Shown here one piece after another: positions 14,280 to 21,912 of a stretch of DNA of 23,873 nt. The DNA comes from Actinomycetes bacterium (GTDB lineage Bacteria; Actinomycetota; Acidimicrobiia; Acidimicrobiales; Palsa-688). The translations under genes were made by a program, and so were the position numbers. The notes beneath the pieces were generated by a model. It made no database searches. It was not told the origin of the DNA and was given only the letters and a program-made list of their open reading frames with translations. The number at the start of each line of letters is the position of its first letter. Position 1 is the first letter of the stretch. The stretch spans positions 1-23,873 of the forward strand of contig JAKBBS010000036.1 in assembly GCA_021808425.1 (NCBI GenBank), given 5' to 3'.

Positions 14280-15313
14280 GCGGTGCTGGCGGAGTGACGG
14301 TGCCGGCGGCGAAGCCAGTAGGACACGGACCGCTCGCCAATGGTATCCACCATGTGTCGACTTTCGCTGCGCTTGGGACGACGGCGGTGCTGTTCGTCAC
14401 CAAAGCCGGCTCAGGTTCCGATGCTCTTCGAATCCTCACGTCGTGGGTGTCCGACATCGACACGGCCTGCAGCCGCTTCAGAGCCGACAGCGAGATCATT
14501 TCGTTGGGCCGTGCGCAGCGAGGCGGCCCTCAGGCGGCGAGCCGACTGCTTTTCGAGGCCGTCGAAGTGGGGTTGCGGGCCGCGGAGCTAACAGGCGGGA
14601 TCGTGGACCCGACAGTCGGCGCGGCAATGCAGCTGATCGGCTACGACCGGGATTTTCCTCTAGTCGCAGAGGACGGACCTGCGATCACCTTCAAGGCGGT
14701 CTCGGTCCCTGGATGGAGAGCAGTGAAGTTGGACTACGACCGTCGCACGGTGGATGTTCCTCCCGGCGTGGTGATCGACCTGGGGGCGACGGCCAAGGCG
14801 CTGTGCGCCGACCGCGCAGCCCGGTCGATCGCAGAGGAGCTGAAGACCGGTGTCTTGGTCAGTTTGGGTGGCGACATTTCCGTGGCAGGGCCGTCTCCGG
14901 AGGCGGGATGGCCGATCCGGATTGCCGACGATCACGCTGCTCCCTTGGACGGCGACGGCCCGGTCGTTTCGATACTCTCCGGCGGCCTGGCGACGTCCTC
15001 GACGACAGTGCGCGCGTGGAAGCGGGGAGGTGTGGCGATGCACCACCTGATCGACCCCGCTACATCGCTTCCGGCCCGGGAGTACTGGCGAACAGTAAGT
15101 GTCGCCGCCGGCTCCTGCGTCGACGCGAACACTGCGTCGACTGCTTGTATCGTTATGGGTGCGGGGGCTGCCGGCTGGCTTCGGCGGAACTTCCTTCCCG
15201 GCCGGCTCGTGCGTCCGGACGGCAGCGTGGAGACCGTCGGCGGCTGGCCGGCTGACCCCGAGGCGGCCTCGGCCTCCCACGCGCCCGCGAACCGACAGGC
15301 GGTCGCGTCGTGA
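14276..15313 (+). CDS. apbE: FAD:protein FMN transferase, ApbE family
   Basis: ApbE enzymes take FMN from FAD and attach it covalently to a Thr or Ser of a target protein in an electron-transfer chain. This 345-residue protein has the family motifs in order: DIDTACSRFRADSEI (60-74), GGIVDPTVG (107-115), VIDLGATAKALCADRAA (166-182), SLGGDIS (196-202), ATSSTT (239-244), HHLIDPATSLPA (256-267) and DANTASTACIVMG (283-295). HHLIDPATSLP has Ser where the family often has Gly. The N-terminus (about 25 residues) shows no signal peptide or lipobox, unlike many ApbE proteins, so it is probably cytoplasmic or the true start is missed. Its GTG overlaps the preceding TGA by 4 nt, and its TGA overlaps the next GTG by 4 nt. 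Confidence 0.92.
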   Translation: MSGAGGVTVPAAKPVGHGPLANGIHHVSTFAALGTTAVLFVTKAGSGSDALRILTSWVSDIDTACSRFRADSEIISLGRAQRGGPQAASRLLFEAVEVGLRAAELTGGIVDPTVGAAMQLIGYDRDFPLVAEDGPAITFKAVSVPGWRAVKLDYDRRTVDVPPGVVIDLGATAKALCADRAARSIAEELKTGVLVSLGGDISVAGPSPEAGWPIRIADDHAAPLDGDGPVVSILSGGLATSSTTVRAWKRGGVAMHHLIDPATSLPAREYWRTVSVAAGSCVDANTASTACIVMGAGAAGWLRRNFLPGRLVRPDGSVETVGGWPADPEAASASHAPANRQAVAS

Positions 15314-16023
15314 TCCTCGCGGCGGTCAATTCGCAGGATCTCTGGTACACGACGCGCGGGTCGGGGATCATGGCTCTCTTGTTGCTCACGGCGTCGGTGG
15401 TGCTCGGGATCAGCCAGATCGGGCGGGTCTCCGGGCAGTCGATGCCGAGGTTTGTGGTGGCGGGGTTGCACCGCAACGTCTCCCTTCTCGCAGTCGTATT
15501 TCTCGGACTGCACATAGCTACTGCCGTAGCGGATCCTTTTGCCCCTATCACGGTCGCAGACTCGTTCGTGCCTTTCGTCGGCACGTACCGCCCGATATGG
15601 CTTGGACTCGGTGCGATAGCCACCGATCTGCTCGTAGCTTTGGTGGTGACAAGTCTGTTGCGTTACCGGATCGGCTTTCGCACGTGGCGAGCGACGCACT
15701 GGGTGTCGTACGCCTGCTGGCCGATCGCCGTGTGGCACGGGCTCGGAACCGGAAGCGACAGCCGTGTCGGGTGGGTGCAGTTGATCTACGTCGTGTGCAC
15801 GGTCGCGGTGCTTGCTGCTCTTGGGTGGAGGCTAACGACGCGATGGGGAGGAACTGATCCAGGGCAGCGAACGCTGGCGGCCTTCGGCGCCGCTGTGGTT
15901 ACCATCGCGCTAACGGCATGGGCGTTTCAGGGACCGCTACGCCCCGGCTGGGCTAAGCGGTCTGGCACCCCATCGGGCCTTCTCGGCGGAACGACGACCA
16001 CGACCTCGCCGTCGGGTGGATGA
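15310..16023 (+). CDS. Ferric-reductase-like transmembrane cytochrome
   Basis: A 237-residue membrane protein with about six helices. The four histidines typical of the ferric-reductase-like (FRD/MsrQ) heme-binding core are present: H54 (GLHRNVSLL) and H68 (LGLHIATAV) in one helix, H130 (RATHWVSYA) and H143 (AVWHGLGTG) in another, so two b hemes are likely by analogy. The family moves electrons across the membrane to iron, quinones or methionine-sulfoxide repair. There is no NAD or flavin domain, so it depends on partner proteins, presumably the flavoprotein made by ApbE and the ferredoxin downstream. The C-terminus ends in a Thr/Ser/Gly tail. Its GTG overlaps the apbE stop by 4 nt. Confidence 0.85.
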   Translation: MILAAVNSQDLWYTTRGSGIMALLLLTASVVLGISQIGRVSGQSMPRFVVAGLHRNVSLLAVVFLGLHIATAVADPFAPITVADSFVPFVGTYRPIWLGLGAIATDLLVALVVTSLLRYRIGFRTWRATHWVSYACWPIAVWHGLGTGSDSRVGWVQLIYVVCTVAVLAALGWRLTTRWGGTDPGQRTLAAFGAAVVTIALTAWAFQGPLRPGWAKRSGTPSGLLGGTTTTTSPSGG

Positions 16024-16035
16024 GAGGATCCGCTG

Positions 16036-16302
16036 GTGGCGCTTAGAAAGCAACAATTGCTCGTCGTCGACCCGATCGCGTGCGAGGCGCACGGGCTTTG
16101 CGCGGAATTGCTCCCTGAGATGATCGTGCTCGACGACTGGGGGTATCCGATCGTGGCGGCGGGGCCGGTGCCTCCAGCTGCACGGGTTCACGCCCGCAGA
16201 GCTGTTGCGGCGTGCCCGACGCTAGCTCTTCGACTGGTCGACGCCCCGAGCGCGCCCCCCTCGCCGTCTCGGGGCGACGGCACACAGCTGCGGCGCAGTT
16301 GA
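16036..16302 (+). CDS. Small [3Fe-4S]-type ferredoxin
   Basis: An 88-residue protein with the single-cluster pattern C-x5-C (CEAHGLC, 16-22) and a later CP (ACPTLAL). Three cysteines and the lack of a fourth in the usual place point to a [3Fe-4S] cluster, as in actinobacterial ferredoxins that serve P450s. DPIACEAHGLCAELLPEM and RAVAACPTLAL match that family. The last about 20 residues are Pro/Ser-rich. The start is GTG at 16036, 12 nt after the ferric-reductase-like stop, with GAGAGG a few bases upstream as ribosome-binding site. It is the last gene of the redox operon and would supply electrons to the membrane cytochromes, or possibly to the P450 at 3947-5218. Confidence 0.85.
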   Translation: MALRKQQLLVVDPIACEAHGLCAELLPEMIVLDDWGYPIVAAGPVPPAARVHARRAVAACPTLALRLVDAPSAPPSPSRGDGTQLRRS

Positions 16303-16351
16303 ATTCGCCAAAGATCGAGCGAGTCGCGCTTCAGTTCAGGCGCCAGAGGGG

Positions 16352-16357
16352 TACAAT
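16352..16357 (+). promoter_or_regulatory. -10 element (TACAAT) upstream of the L,D-transpeptidase
   Basis: TACAAT is a good -10, about 73 nt before the ATG at 16431, with a poor -35 (TTCAGT at 16330-16335). The leader holds a 5-bp stem-loop (GGGAG-TTT-CTCCC, 16366-16378). Confidence 0.4.
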
Positions 16358-16430
16358 TCGTCTGTGGGAGTTTCTCCCTCGCGATGCACAGATCAAATTT
16401 TGACTATCTCGACCTCGGAAATGGGCAGTT

Positions 16431-18137
16431 ATGAGTGCCAAGCACGCACGTAGTCATTCGACGGGCAGTGGTGGTATGTCCAAAACCTTCAAGCGAGTCC
16501 TGATATCTCTGGGTGGGCTTGCGGTCGTAGGCGGGGTCGGCGTAGGAGTTGCGCTGTCGGTCGGACAACCGAAAGTGTCGGTCGCTGCCGGCCGGAATCA
16601 TCTGTTTACCTTGAAGGTAGGCGGGGCCGGCGCCACTCTGAGCAGCGTCACAGCGTCCGCCGCTGGCCACTCCATTTCCCTCGTGCGGTCCGGCAGCGGG
16701 TACATCCCAGCGTCGGCCGTGCCCCAGGGCGAGACCGTGACTGTGACAGCCACGGCTTCGGCTCCGTCGTGGCTCGGATGGCTAGTCGGGTCGGGTGCCT
16801 CCCAGACGATCACAGTGCGCACTCCGGCTGCGAGCCCTTCAGGTTCGTTGGCTCTGGCGCCTCAGCCCGGTCATCTGCCGGTCAATTTCAGTGCGCCGGT
16901 AAGCGTTGTCAACTACAGCTTCGGGTCCGGGCCGATGAAGACGCTGCACCTCGCCACCCCGTCCACCCAAGCGGACCTTCCGTCTCCGGGGACAATGCTC
17001 GCCGGCAAAGTCACAGTCAGCGCCAGCCCGCTCCCGTGGGAGCAGCCCCAAAGCCAGCCTTCCACATTGACCTGGTTCGTTCAAAGCCCGACAGGACCCC
17101 CGGTGGCTATCGTCAACCCGTCACCCGGAAGCTCGACCGCTACGTCCGACGCCCCGATTTCGCTCACCTTCGACCAGCCGGTCTCGAAAGTTCTAGGCTC
17201 GTCACGGCCGACTTTGAGTCCCTCGGTAGCAGGAAGCTGGTCCCAGCCAGGACCGGACCAGCTTGTCTTCACCCCAAGCGGTTTCGGATATGGGGCAGGT
17301 AGCACCGAGACAGTATCGTTCGGCCGATCGGTCAACTCGATCGGTTCGTCGAGCGCGAGCGTCTCGACCACGGCCGCCGTCGCCTCTGAGTCCTTCAAGT
17401 TCCAGACGGCCCCCGCCTCACTGCTGCGCCTCGAGCAGATCCTCGCTTCGCTGCACTACATACCGTTGAAGTTCGCCCCGGCCTCGGGTGTGAGCCTCCC
17501 CACGACGATGGCCGGCGAAGTGGCGTCGATGTCCCAGCCGCTCGCCGGGTCGTTCTCTTGGAGGTGGGCGACGACACCGGCGTCCCTGCAGTCGCAGTGG
17601 TCCGTCGGCGCCGCGAACGAGATGGTCAAGGGCGCGCTGATGGACTTCAACGCTGTCCGTAATGCCTACGACGGCTACAACGAGGAGTTCGCGTCGGTGG
17701 CCCAGCTAGCGACCCCGTCGCTTTGGCGGGCACTCCTGCAGGCGTCGCTCGCAAAGCAGATGGACCCGAATCCCTACTCCTACGTGTATGTCACCGAGCA
17801 GCTGCCCGAGACTCTCACCTTGTGGGAGAACGGTTCCGTGGTCCTCACAGCTGCAGCGAACACCGGCCTGCCCGGCTATGCGACCCAACTCGGGACCTAT
17901 CCGATCTACATCCGCTTCACTCAGAACTGGATGAACGGCACGAACCCGAACGGCACCACGTACCACGACATGGTCTACTGGATCAACTACTTCTACGGTG
18001 GGGACGCCGTCCACGCGTTCCCCCGGGCCACCTACGGCTCGCCGCAGAGCCTCGGGTGCGTGGAGCTGCCCAAAGCGACTGCCCAGGTAGCGTTCAACGA
18101 TCTGGCAATAGGAGACTTGGTCACAGTCGTCAGCTAG
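16431..18137 (+). CDS. L,D-transpeptidase (YkuD domain) with Ig-like domains
   Basis: A 568-residue cell-wall enzyme expected to make 3-3 peptidoglycan cross-links or attach proteins to the wall. The basic N-terminus is followed by one hydrophobic segment (about 22-44), a signal anchor that puts the rest outside the cell. Residues about 50-320 are Ser/Thr/Gly/Pro-rich beta-type repeats like bacterial Ig-like domains, including PSPGSSTATSDAPISLTFDQ (232-251). The catalytic YkuD domain occupies roughly 440-568, with H528 (HAFPRATYG) and the active site S540-L-G542-C543 (SLGCVELP). After the Cys the usual Arg is replaced (CVEL rather than CIRL). A second possible start is ATG 16476. It follows the redox operon but has its own promoter. 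Confidence 0.87.
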   Translation: MSAKHARSHSTGSGGMSKTFKRVLISLGGLAVVGGVGVGVALSVGQPKVSVAAGRNHLFTLKVGGAGATLSSVTASAAGHSISLVRSGSGYIPASAVPQGETVTVTATASAPSWLGWLVGSGASQTITVRTPAASPSGSLALAPQPGHLPVNFSAPVSVVNYSFGSGPMKTLHLATPSTQADLPSPGTMLAGKVTVSASPLPWEQPQSQPSTLTWFVQSPTGPPVAIVNPSPGSSTATSDAPISLTFDQPVSKVLGSSRPTLSPSVAGSWSQPGPDQLVFTPSGFGYGAGSTETVSFGRSVNSIGSSSASVSTTAAVASESFKFQTAPASLLRLEQILASLHYIPLKFAPASGVSLPTTMAGEVASMSQPLAGSFSWRWATTPASLQSQWSVGAANEMVKGALMDFNAVRNAYDGYNEEFASVAQLATPSLWRALLQASLAKQMDPNPYSYVYVTEQLPETLTLWENGSVVLTAAANTGLPGYATQLGTYPIYIRFTQNWMNGTNPNGTTYHDMVYWINYFYGGDAVHAFPRATYGSPQSLGCVELPKATAQVAFNDLAIGDLVTVVS

Positions 18138-18173
18138 GCGAGCTGGCGGACCCGGCCGGCGGAACAGGCCCGG

Positions 18174-20330
18174 CTAGCCGATCAGAGGGTCGCGGGGCAG
18201 GCCGAGGATCCGCTCGCCGATCTGGTTACGCTTGATTTCGGAAGTCCCTCCCGCGATAGCGAGCGCCCGGGCGGAGAGGATCTGCAAGCCGACCTCCTCG
18301 CTCGCCCCGTCGAGATAGGACGCCTCTGGACCGGCCAGTGCGGCGAGTATCGACGCCGAATCCTGGCGCAACTCCGACAGGACCAGCTTGGTGATGTTTC
18401 CTTCCGGGCCCGGGGCATCGCCCGAGATGGCTCGGTGCGCGCTGCGCAAGTTGAGCAGTTCCGTCGCCTCCGAGCGGGCGATGTGGCGACCGACCCTTGC
18501 GCGGCCACCCGGGAGACGTTGCTCGTGGTCGCGCAGCGGGCCGAAGAAGCTCCGGTACGAGGTCGCGAGCCCCCCGGCGCCCCCGCCGATACTGACGCTC
18601 TCGTTTCCCAGCGTCGCTCGCGCCACCGTCCACCCGCCGTCGACAGGACCGACCACGTCGTCGTCGGCGACGAAGACATCGGAGAAAAAGACCTCATTGA
18701 ACTCCGAGTGGCCGGTCGCCTGGCGAAGCGGCCGGACCGTGACCCCCTCGGCGTGCATGTCGATCACCATCATCGTCACGCCCTTGTGCTTGGGGGCATC
18801 AGGATCGGTGCGGACCGTCGCAAGCCCGAACGAAGCGTACTGAGCGCCGCTCGTCCAGACCTTCTGGCCGTTGATCACCCAGCCCCCCTCGACTCGCCTC
18901 GCCCTGGTCTTGATCCCCGCAGCGTCAGAGCCTGCGTCGGGTTCGCTGAAAAGCTGGCACCAGATCACCTCCTGGGCCAACGCCGGGCGAACCCAACGGC
19001 TGATCTGGTCCTCGGTGGCGAACTGGGTGAGAGTCAGGATCACCCATCCGGTGATCCCGTACATCGGGCGGCGGATCCCGGCAGCCGCGAACTCCTGCTC
19101 TATGACGAGCTGTTCCACCGCCTGCGCCCCCCGACCCCACGGCTTGGGCCAGTGCGGCATCGCGTAACCCGAGTCGAGAAGGGCTTCGAGTCGAGCCCCG
19201 TCGGCTCTGCCTTCAAGAGAAGCAGCGAACGCGCGGACCTCATCTCGAAGCGCCTCCGCCGACGCCGGCAGCTCCACGGCCCGGCTGCGGCGCGTCCCCG
19301 CTTCGGCGAGGTCAGCGACCTCGATCGCGGCCGCCTCGCTGCCGAGCACAGCGGCGATGCCGGCAGCCCGTCGGAGGAAGAGATGCGCGTCGTGTTCCCA
19401 CGTGAAGCCGATCCCGCCGTGTACCTGGATGTTTAGGTTGGCGGCCAGGTCGGCGGCCTCGACGGCGAGCGTCGCTGCTATAGCGGCGGCGAAGCGAAGC
19501 TGGTCTGGACTTGAAGTCGCTGCGCGGGCGGCATCCCAGGCTGCGCTCGTAGCGAGCTCGCTGGCGACGGCCATGTTGGCGCAGTGGTGCTTGATGGCCT
19601 GGTAGGTTCCGATCGGCCGGCCGAACTGCACTCTGAGCTTCGCGTACTCGGCAGCCTCGTCGGTGCACTGGCGAGCGACTCCTGTCGCCTCGGCTGCCAG
19701 GATCAGCCGGGCGTTGTCGACGAGAACCTGGCCGCCGCCTGTGATGAGCTCTACCGCTGCACCGTCTAGGACCACGCGCGACGCGCGCCGGGACGGGTCT
19801 AGGTTCGCACGCGTTTCGATCGAAACCCCGGGCGCTTTGGCGTCTATCACGGCAGCGTCGTCCCCGACGACCATAACTATCACGTCCGCCACGGCAGCAG
19901 AGAGAGCGGCCGGGGCGGAACCGAACAGGCGGCCGTCGCGGACTTCCACGTCGGATTCCAACGCGAACGCTCCTACCGTCTCGCCGTTCGCGAGGCCGGG
20001 CAGGAGTCGAAGGCGAAGATCCTCCGAGGCGCACGCGCAAAGCGTCGCACTGGCCACCACCGTCGCAACGAGTGGACCCGGGCAGATCGCCCGGCCTGCT
20101 TCCTCGACGACGACCGCCAACTCGGACAGCCCGAAACCCGAACCCCCGAACGTTTCTGGCAGGTGAAGACCCAACCAGCCAAGATCCGCGAACTCGCCCC
20201 AAAACGAGGGAAGAACCTCGTCGGCTGCCTCTAGCAGCGAGCGGTTAGCGGAACGTGCGCCGTGCTTCGACAGGAACTCGTTGACGGTAGCGCCGAGCGA
20301 ACGGTGCTCATCGGAAATGGCGATGGACAT
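18174..20330 (-). CDS. Fused two-domain acyl-CoA dehydrogenase (FadE34-like)
   Basis: At 718 residues this is about twice a normal acyl-CoA dehydrogenase, and both halves belong to that family. Domain 1 (about 1-345) has LGWLGLHLPETFGGSG, AEYAKLRVQFGRPIGTYQAIKH (228-248 region) and HGGIGFTWEHDAHLFLRRA (304-322). Domain 2 (about 355-718) has MPHWPKPWG, SEPDAGSD (462-469), NGQKVWTSGAQ and the C-terminal IAGGTSEIKRNQIGERILGL. The enzymes introduce an alpha-beta double bond into an acyl-CoA, passing electrons to ETF via FAD. Such fusions are like the mycobacterial FadE34, which works on cholesterol side-chain intermediates; by analogy one half may keep the catalytic base and the other be structural. 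It follows the hydrolase gene by 48 nt in the same direction. Confidence 0.92.
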   Translation of the reverse strand: MSIAISDEHRSLGATVNEFLSKHGARSANRSLLEAADEVLPSFWGEFADLGWLGLHLPETFGGSGFGLSELAVVVEEAGRAICPGPLVATVVASATLCACASEDLRLRLLPGLANGETVGAFALESDVEVRDGRLFGSAPAALSAAVADVIVMVVGDDAAVIDAKAPGVSIETRANLDPSRRASRVVLDGAAVELITGGGQVLVDNARLILAAEATGVARQCTDEAAEYAKLRVQFGRPIGTYQAIKHHCANMAVASELATSAAWDAARAATSSPDQLRFAAAIAATLAVEAADLAANLNIQVHGGIGFTWEHDAHLFLRRAAGIAAVLGSEAAAIEVADLAEAGTRRSRAVELPASAEALRDEVRAFAASLEGRADGARLEALLDSGYAMPHWPKPWGRGAQAVEQLVIEQEFAAAGIRRPMYGITGWVILTLTQFATEDQISRWVRPALAQEVIWCQLFSEPDAGSDAAGIKTRARRVEGGWVINGQKVWTSGAQYASFGLATVRTDPDAPKHKGVTMMVIDMHAEGVTVRPLRQATGHSEFNEVFFSDVFVADDDVVGPVDGGWTVARATLGNESVSIGGGAGGLATSYRSFFGPLRDHEQRLPGGRARVGRHIARSEATELLNLRSAHRAISGDAPGPEGNITKLVLSELRQDSASILAALAGPEASYLDGASEEVGLQILSARALAIAGGTSEIKRNQIGERILGLPRDPLIG

Positions 20331-20378
20331 GTGACAAAGGTACTGGTTTTCGGCAAATGCCGCCCGGGGCGGCCCCGT

Positions 20379-21275
20379 CTACTCCGCTCGTGCGAACCTG
20401 CGAGCCAGGAACTCGACTACCGAGTCGTTGAACAGGTCGTTTCGGTCCCCTGCAACCATGTGACCTGCACCTGCCACGTCGACCATCTCGCCTTCTCGGA
20501 CCATTTCGAGCAACTCCCGGGCCCCCTCCTCGGAGAGGAGGTCGCTCTGGCGGCCACGGACGATCAGAACCGGGCAGTCGACGGCTCGGGCGGCAGATTC
20601 AAGTACGCCGGGCGCCGCAAGCGAGGAGCGTGTCTCGTCCGGACCTCCCCGAAGCCCGACCATGAACTGAGGGTCCCAATGCCAGAACCATCGCCCGTCT
20701 CGATACCGCAGGTTTTTTCGAAGGCCCGAAAGGTCTTTCGGTCGGGGTCGGTGCGGATTGTAGGCCGCTATGGCGTCGGCCACTTCGTCCAGGGAAGCAA
20801 AGCCGTCCGACACGTGCTCGAGCATGAAGCGGCCGACCCTTTGGCGTCCCGCCTCCTCGATCCGGGGCGCCACGTCGACGAGCACGAGGGCGCTGGCGAG
20901 TCCGCCGCCTGGCTGTGAGCCGGTTGCGAGCAGGGAGGAAAGGCCGCCGAGCGATGCACCGACGAGTGCCGGGGGTTTGCCCAACACCCGCGAGACGGCG
21001 CTGACATCCCCGGCGAACGCATCCAGGGAGTAGTCGCCGTCTTTCGCCCAGTCGCTGTCGCCGTGGCCGCGCTGGTCGACGCTGTAGACGCGCCATCCCT
21101 CGGCGCCAAGCGACGAGAGGGTCGTGGCCCACGAGTGACGGGTCTGCCCGCCGCCGTGGAGCAATACTACGGGTCGTCCGTCGGAAGGGCCTGCGGCGCT
21201 CGCTGCGAGGCGGTTCCCGTCGCGTCCTTCGAAGGTCACGTCGGCGTCGGAAGGCGTAGCACTCACTTCGCCCAT
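20379..21275 (-). CDS. Alpha/beta-fold hydrolase
   Basis: A 298-residue hydrolase with the catalytic triad in place: nucleophile S108 in GASLGG (106-111), probable acid D245 (RGRQSDLLS) and H272 (GAGHMVAGD). The oxyanion loop is HGGGQTRHSW (40-49), and SVDQRGHGDSD (65-75) is typical of epoxide hydrolases, lipases and C-C bond hydrolases. The substrate is not determinable. The frame is open to 21308, starting at a TTG, but ATG 21275 is the more likely start because the earlier residues are not conserved-looking. It is divergent from the PadR gene (start 21301), so they share a 25-bp promoter region. It lies 48 nt upstream of the acyl-CoA dehydrogenase in the same direction. Confidence 0.88.
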   Translation of the reverse strand: MGEVSATPSDADVTFEGRDGNRLAASAAGPSDGRPVVLLHGGGQTRHSWATTLSSLGAEGWRVYSVDQRGHGDSDWAKDGDYSLDAFAGDVSAVSRVLGKPPALVGASLGGLSSLLATGSQPGGGLASALVLVDVAPRIEEAGRQRVGRFMLEHVSDGFASLDEVADAIAAYNPHRPRPKDLSGLRKNLRYRDGRWFWHWDPQFMVGLRGGPDETRSSLAAPGVLESAARAVDCPVLIVRGRQSDLLSEEGARELLEMVREGEMVDVAGAGHMVAGDRNDLFNDSVVEFLARRFARAE

Positions 21276-21289
21276 GTTAGGGAACGATG

Positions 21290-21295
21290 TAGCCT
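21290..21295 (+). promoter_or_regulatory. -10 element of the PadR gene, leaderless arrangement
   Basis: TAGCCT (TANNNT) lies 5 nt before the GTG at 21301. An autoregulated PadR operator here would also cover the divergent hydrolase promoter. Confidence 0.45.
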
Positions 21296-21300
21296 CTGGC

Positions 21301-21837
21301 GTGCCCAAACTTCGGGAGCTGTCACCCGGGGAGTGGGCCGTGCTCGGCCTCGTAGCTGAACGCCCGACGCACGGCTTTGCTATAGCGCAAATCCTTGCCC
21401 CGAGCGGTGAGCTCGGCTCGGTGTGGACTATGGCGAGACCAGCCGTCTACAACGCCGTCAACAAGCTCGGCTACCTTGGACTTGTCCATCCGGTGTCGAG
21501 CGAGCCAGGGACCCGGGGACCAACCCGAACCGTTGTCTCTGTCACCGTGTCCGGCCGCCAGGCGCTCGCGGAATGGCTCGACCGACCGGTTGACCACGTC
21601 AGGGACATACGATCGTTGCTCCTCGTGAAGCTGGCGCTTCTGCACCGTTCCGGGTCAGATCCGGGTCGGCTGATCGCCGCCCAGGAAGCAAAGCTCGTCG
21701 AGCAGGTGGAGTCCCTGTCAAGGGCACGCGACAAGTCCGCTGGATTCGACAGGGTGCTAGTCGAGTGGCGCCTGTCGAGCTCGAAGGCCACCGTCGAGCT
21801 CCTGGCGTGCGTGAAGGCATTGCAAACGCCACTCTGA
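21301..21837 (+). CDS. PadR-family transcriptional regulator
   Basis: A 178-residue regulator. The N-terminal winged helix begins right at PKLRELSPGEWAVLGLVAER (2-21), continues with PTHGFAIAQIL and ARPAVYNAVNKLGYLGLVHP, and the wing carries GPTRTVVSVTVSGRQALAEWL. The C-terminal helices (about 95-178) are the dimerisation region typical of the longer PadR/Vir-like group. GTG 21301 is preferred over an upstream ATG at 21274, because the domain begins immediately after it and TAGCCT lies 5 nt upstream. It may repress the divergent hydrolase and acyl-CoA dehydrogenase genes, or the transporter downstream; the sequence does not decide. The 75-bp gap to the transporter contains a hairpin and a promoter. 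Confidence 0.88.
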   Translation: MPKLRELSPGEWAVLGLVAERPTHGFAIAQILAPSGELGSVWTMARPAVYNAVNKLGYLGLVHPVSSEPGTRGPTRTVVSVTVSGRQALAEWLDRPVDHVRDIRSLLLVKLALLHRSGSDPGRLIAAQEAKLVEQVESLSRARDKSAGFDRVLVEWRLSSSKATVELLACVKALQTPL

Positions 21838-21846
21838 CAACGGGGC

Positions 21847-21863
21847 GTCCCGTCGACCGGGAC
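21847..21863 (+). terminator. Hairpin after the PadR gene
   Basis: GTCCCG, loop TCGAC, CGGGAC: a perfect 6-bp stem 9 nt past the stop. No T-tract. It precedes the promoter at 21878-21906, so partial termination of the PadR transcript is plausible. Confidence 0.4.
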
Positions 21864-21877
21864 ACCGTAGGCCGGTA

Positions 21878-21906
21878 GTCACAGTCTGACTATTGGGGGC
21901 TATAGT
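21878..21906 (+). promoter_or_regulatory. Promoter of the tungstate/molybdate transporter, leaderless arrangement
   Basis: GTCACA at 21878-21883 (4 of 6 to TTGACA), a 17-nt spacer, and TATAGT at 21901-21906, followed by exactly 6 nt and the GTG at 21913. This is the best promoter in the window. A short palindrome AGTC-T-GACT lies in the spacer region and may be an operator. Confidence 0.6.
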
Positions 21907-21912
21907 GGCGCC

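Noticed and set aside
14164..15255. 363-codon open frame overlapping apbE
   Set aside because: Arg/Gly-rich shadow frame with no motif; apbE in the correct frame carries all family motifs.
18435..19436. 333-codon plus-strand open frame opposite the acyl-CoA dehydrogenase
   Set aside because: Antisense shadow of a well-conserved fused dehydrogenase; composition is Arg/Pro-rich and no domain is seen.
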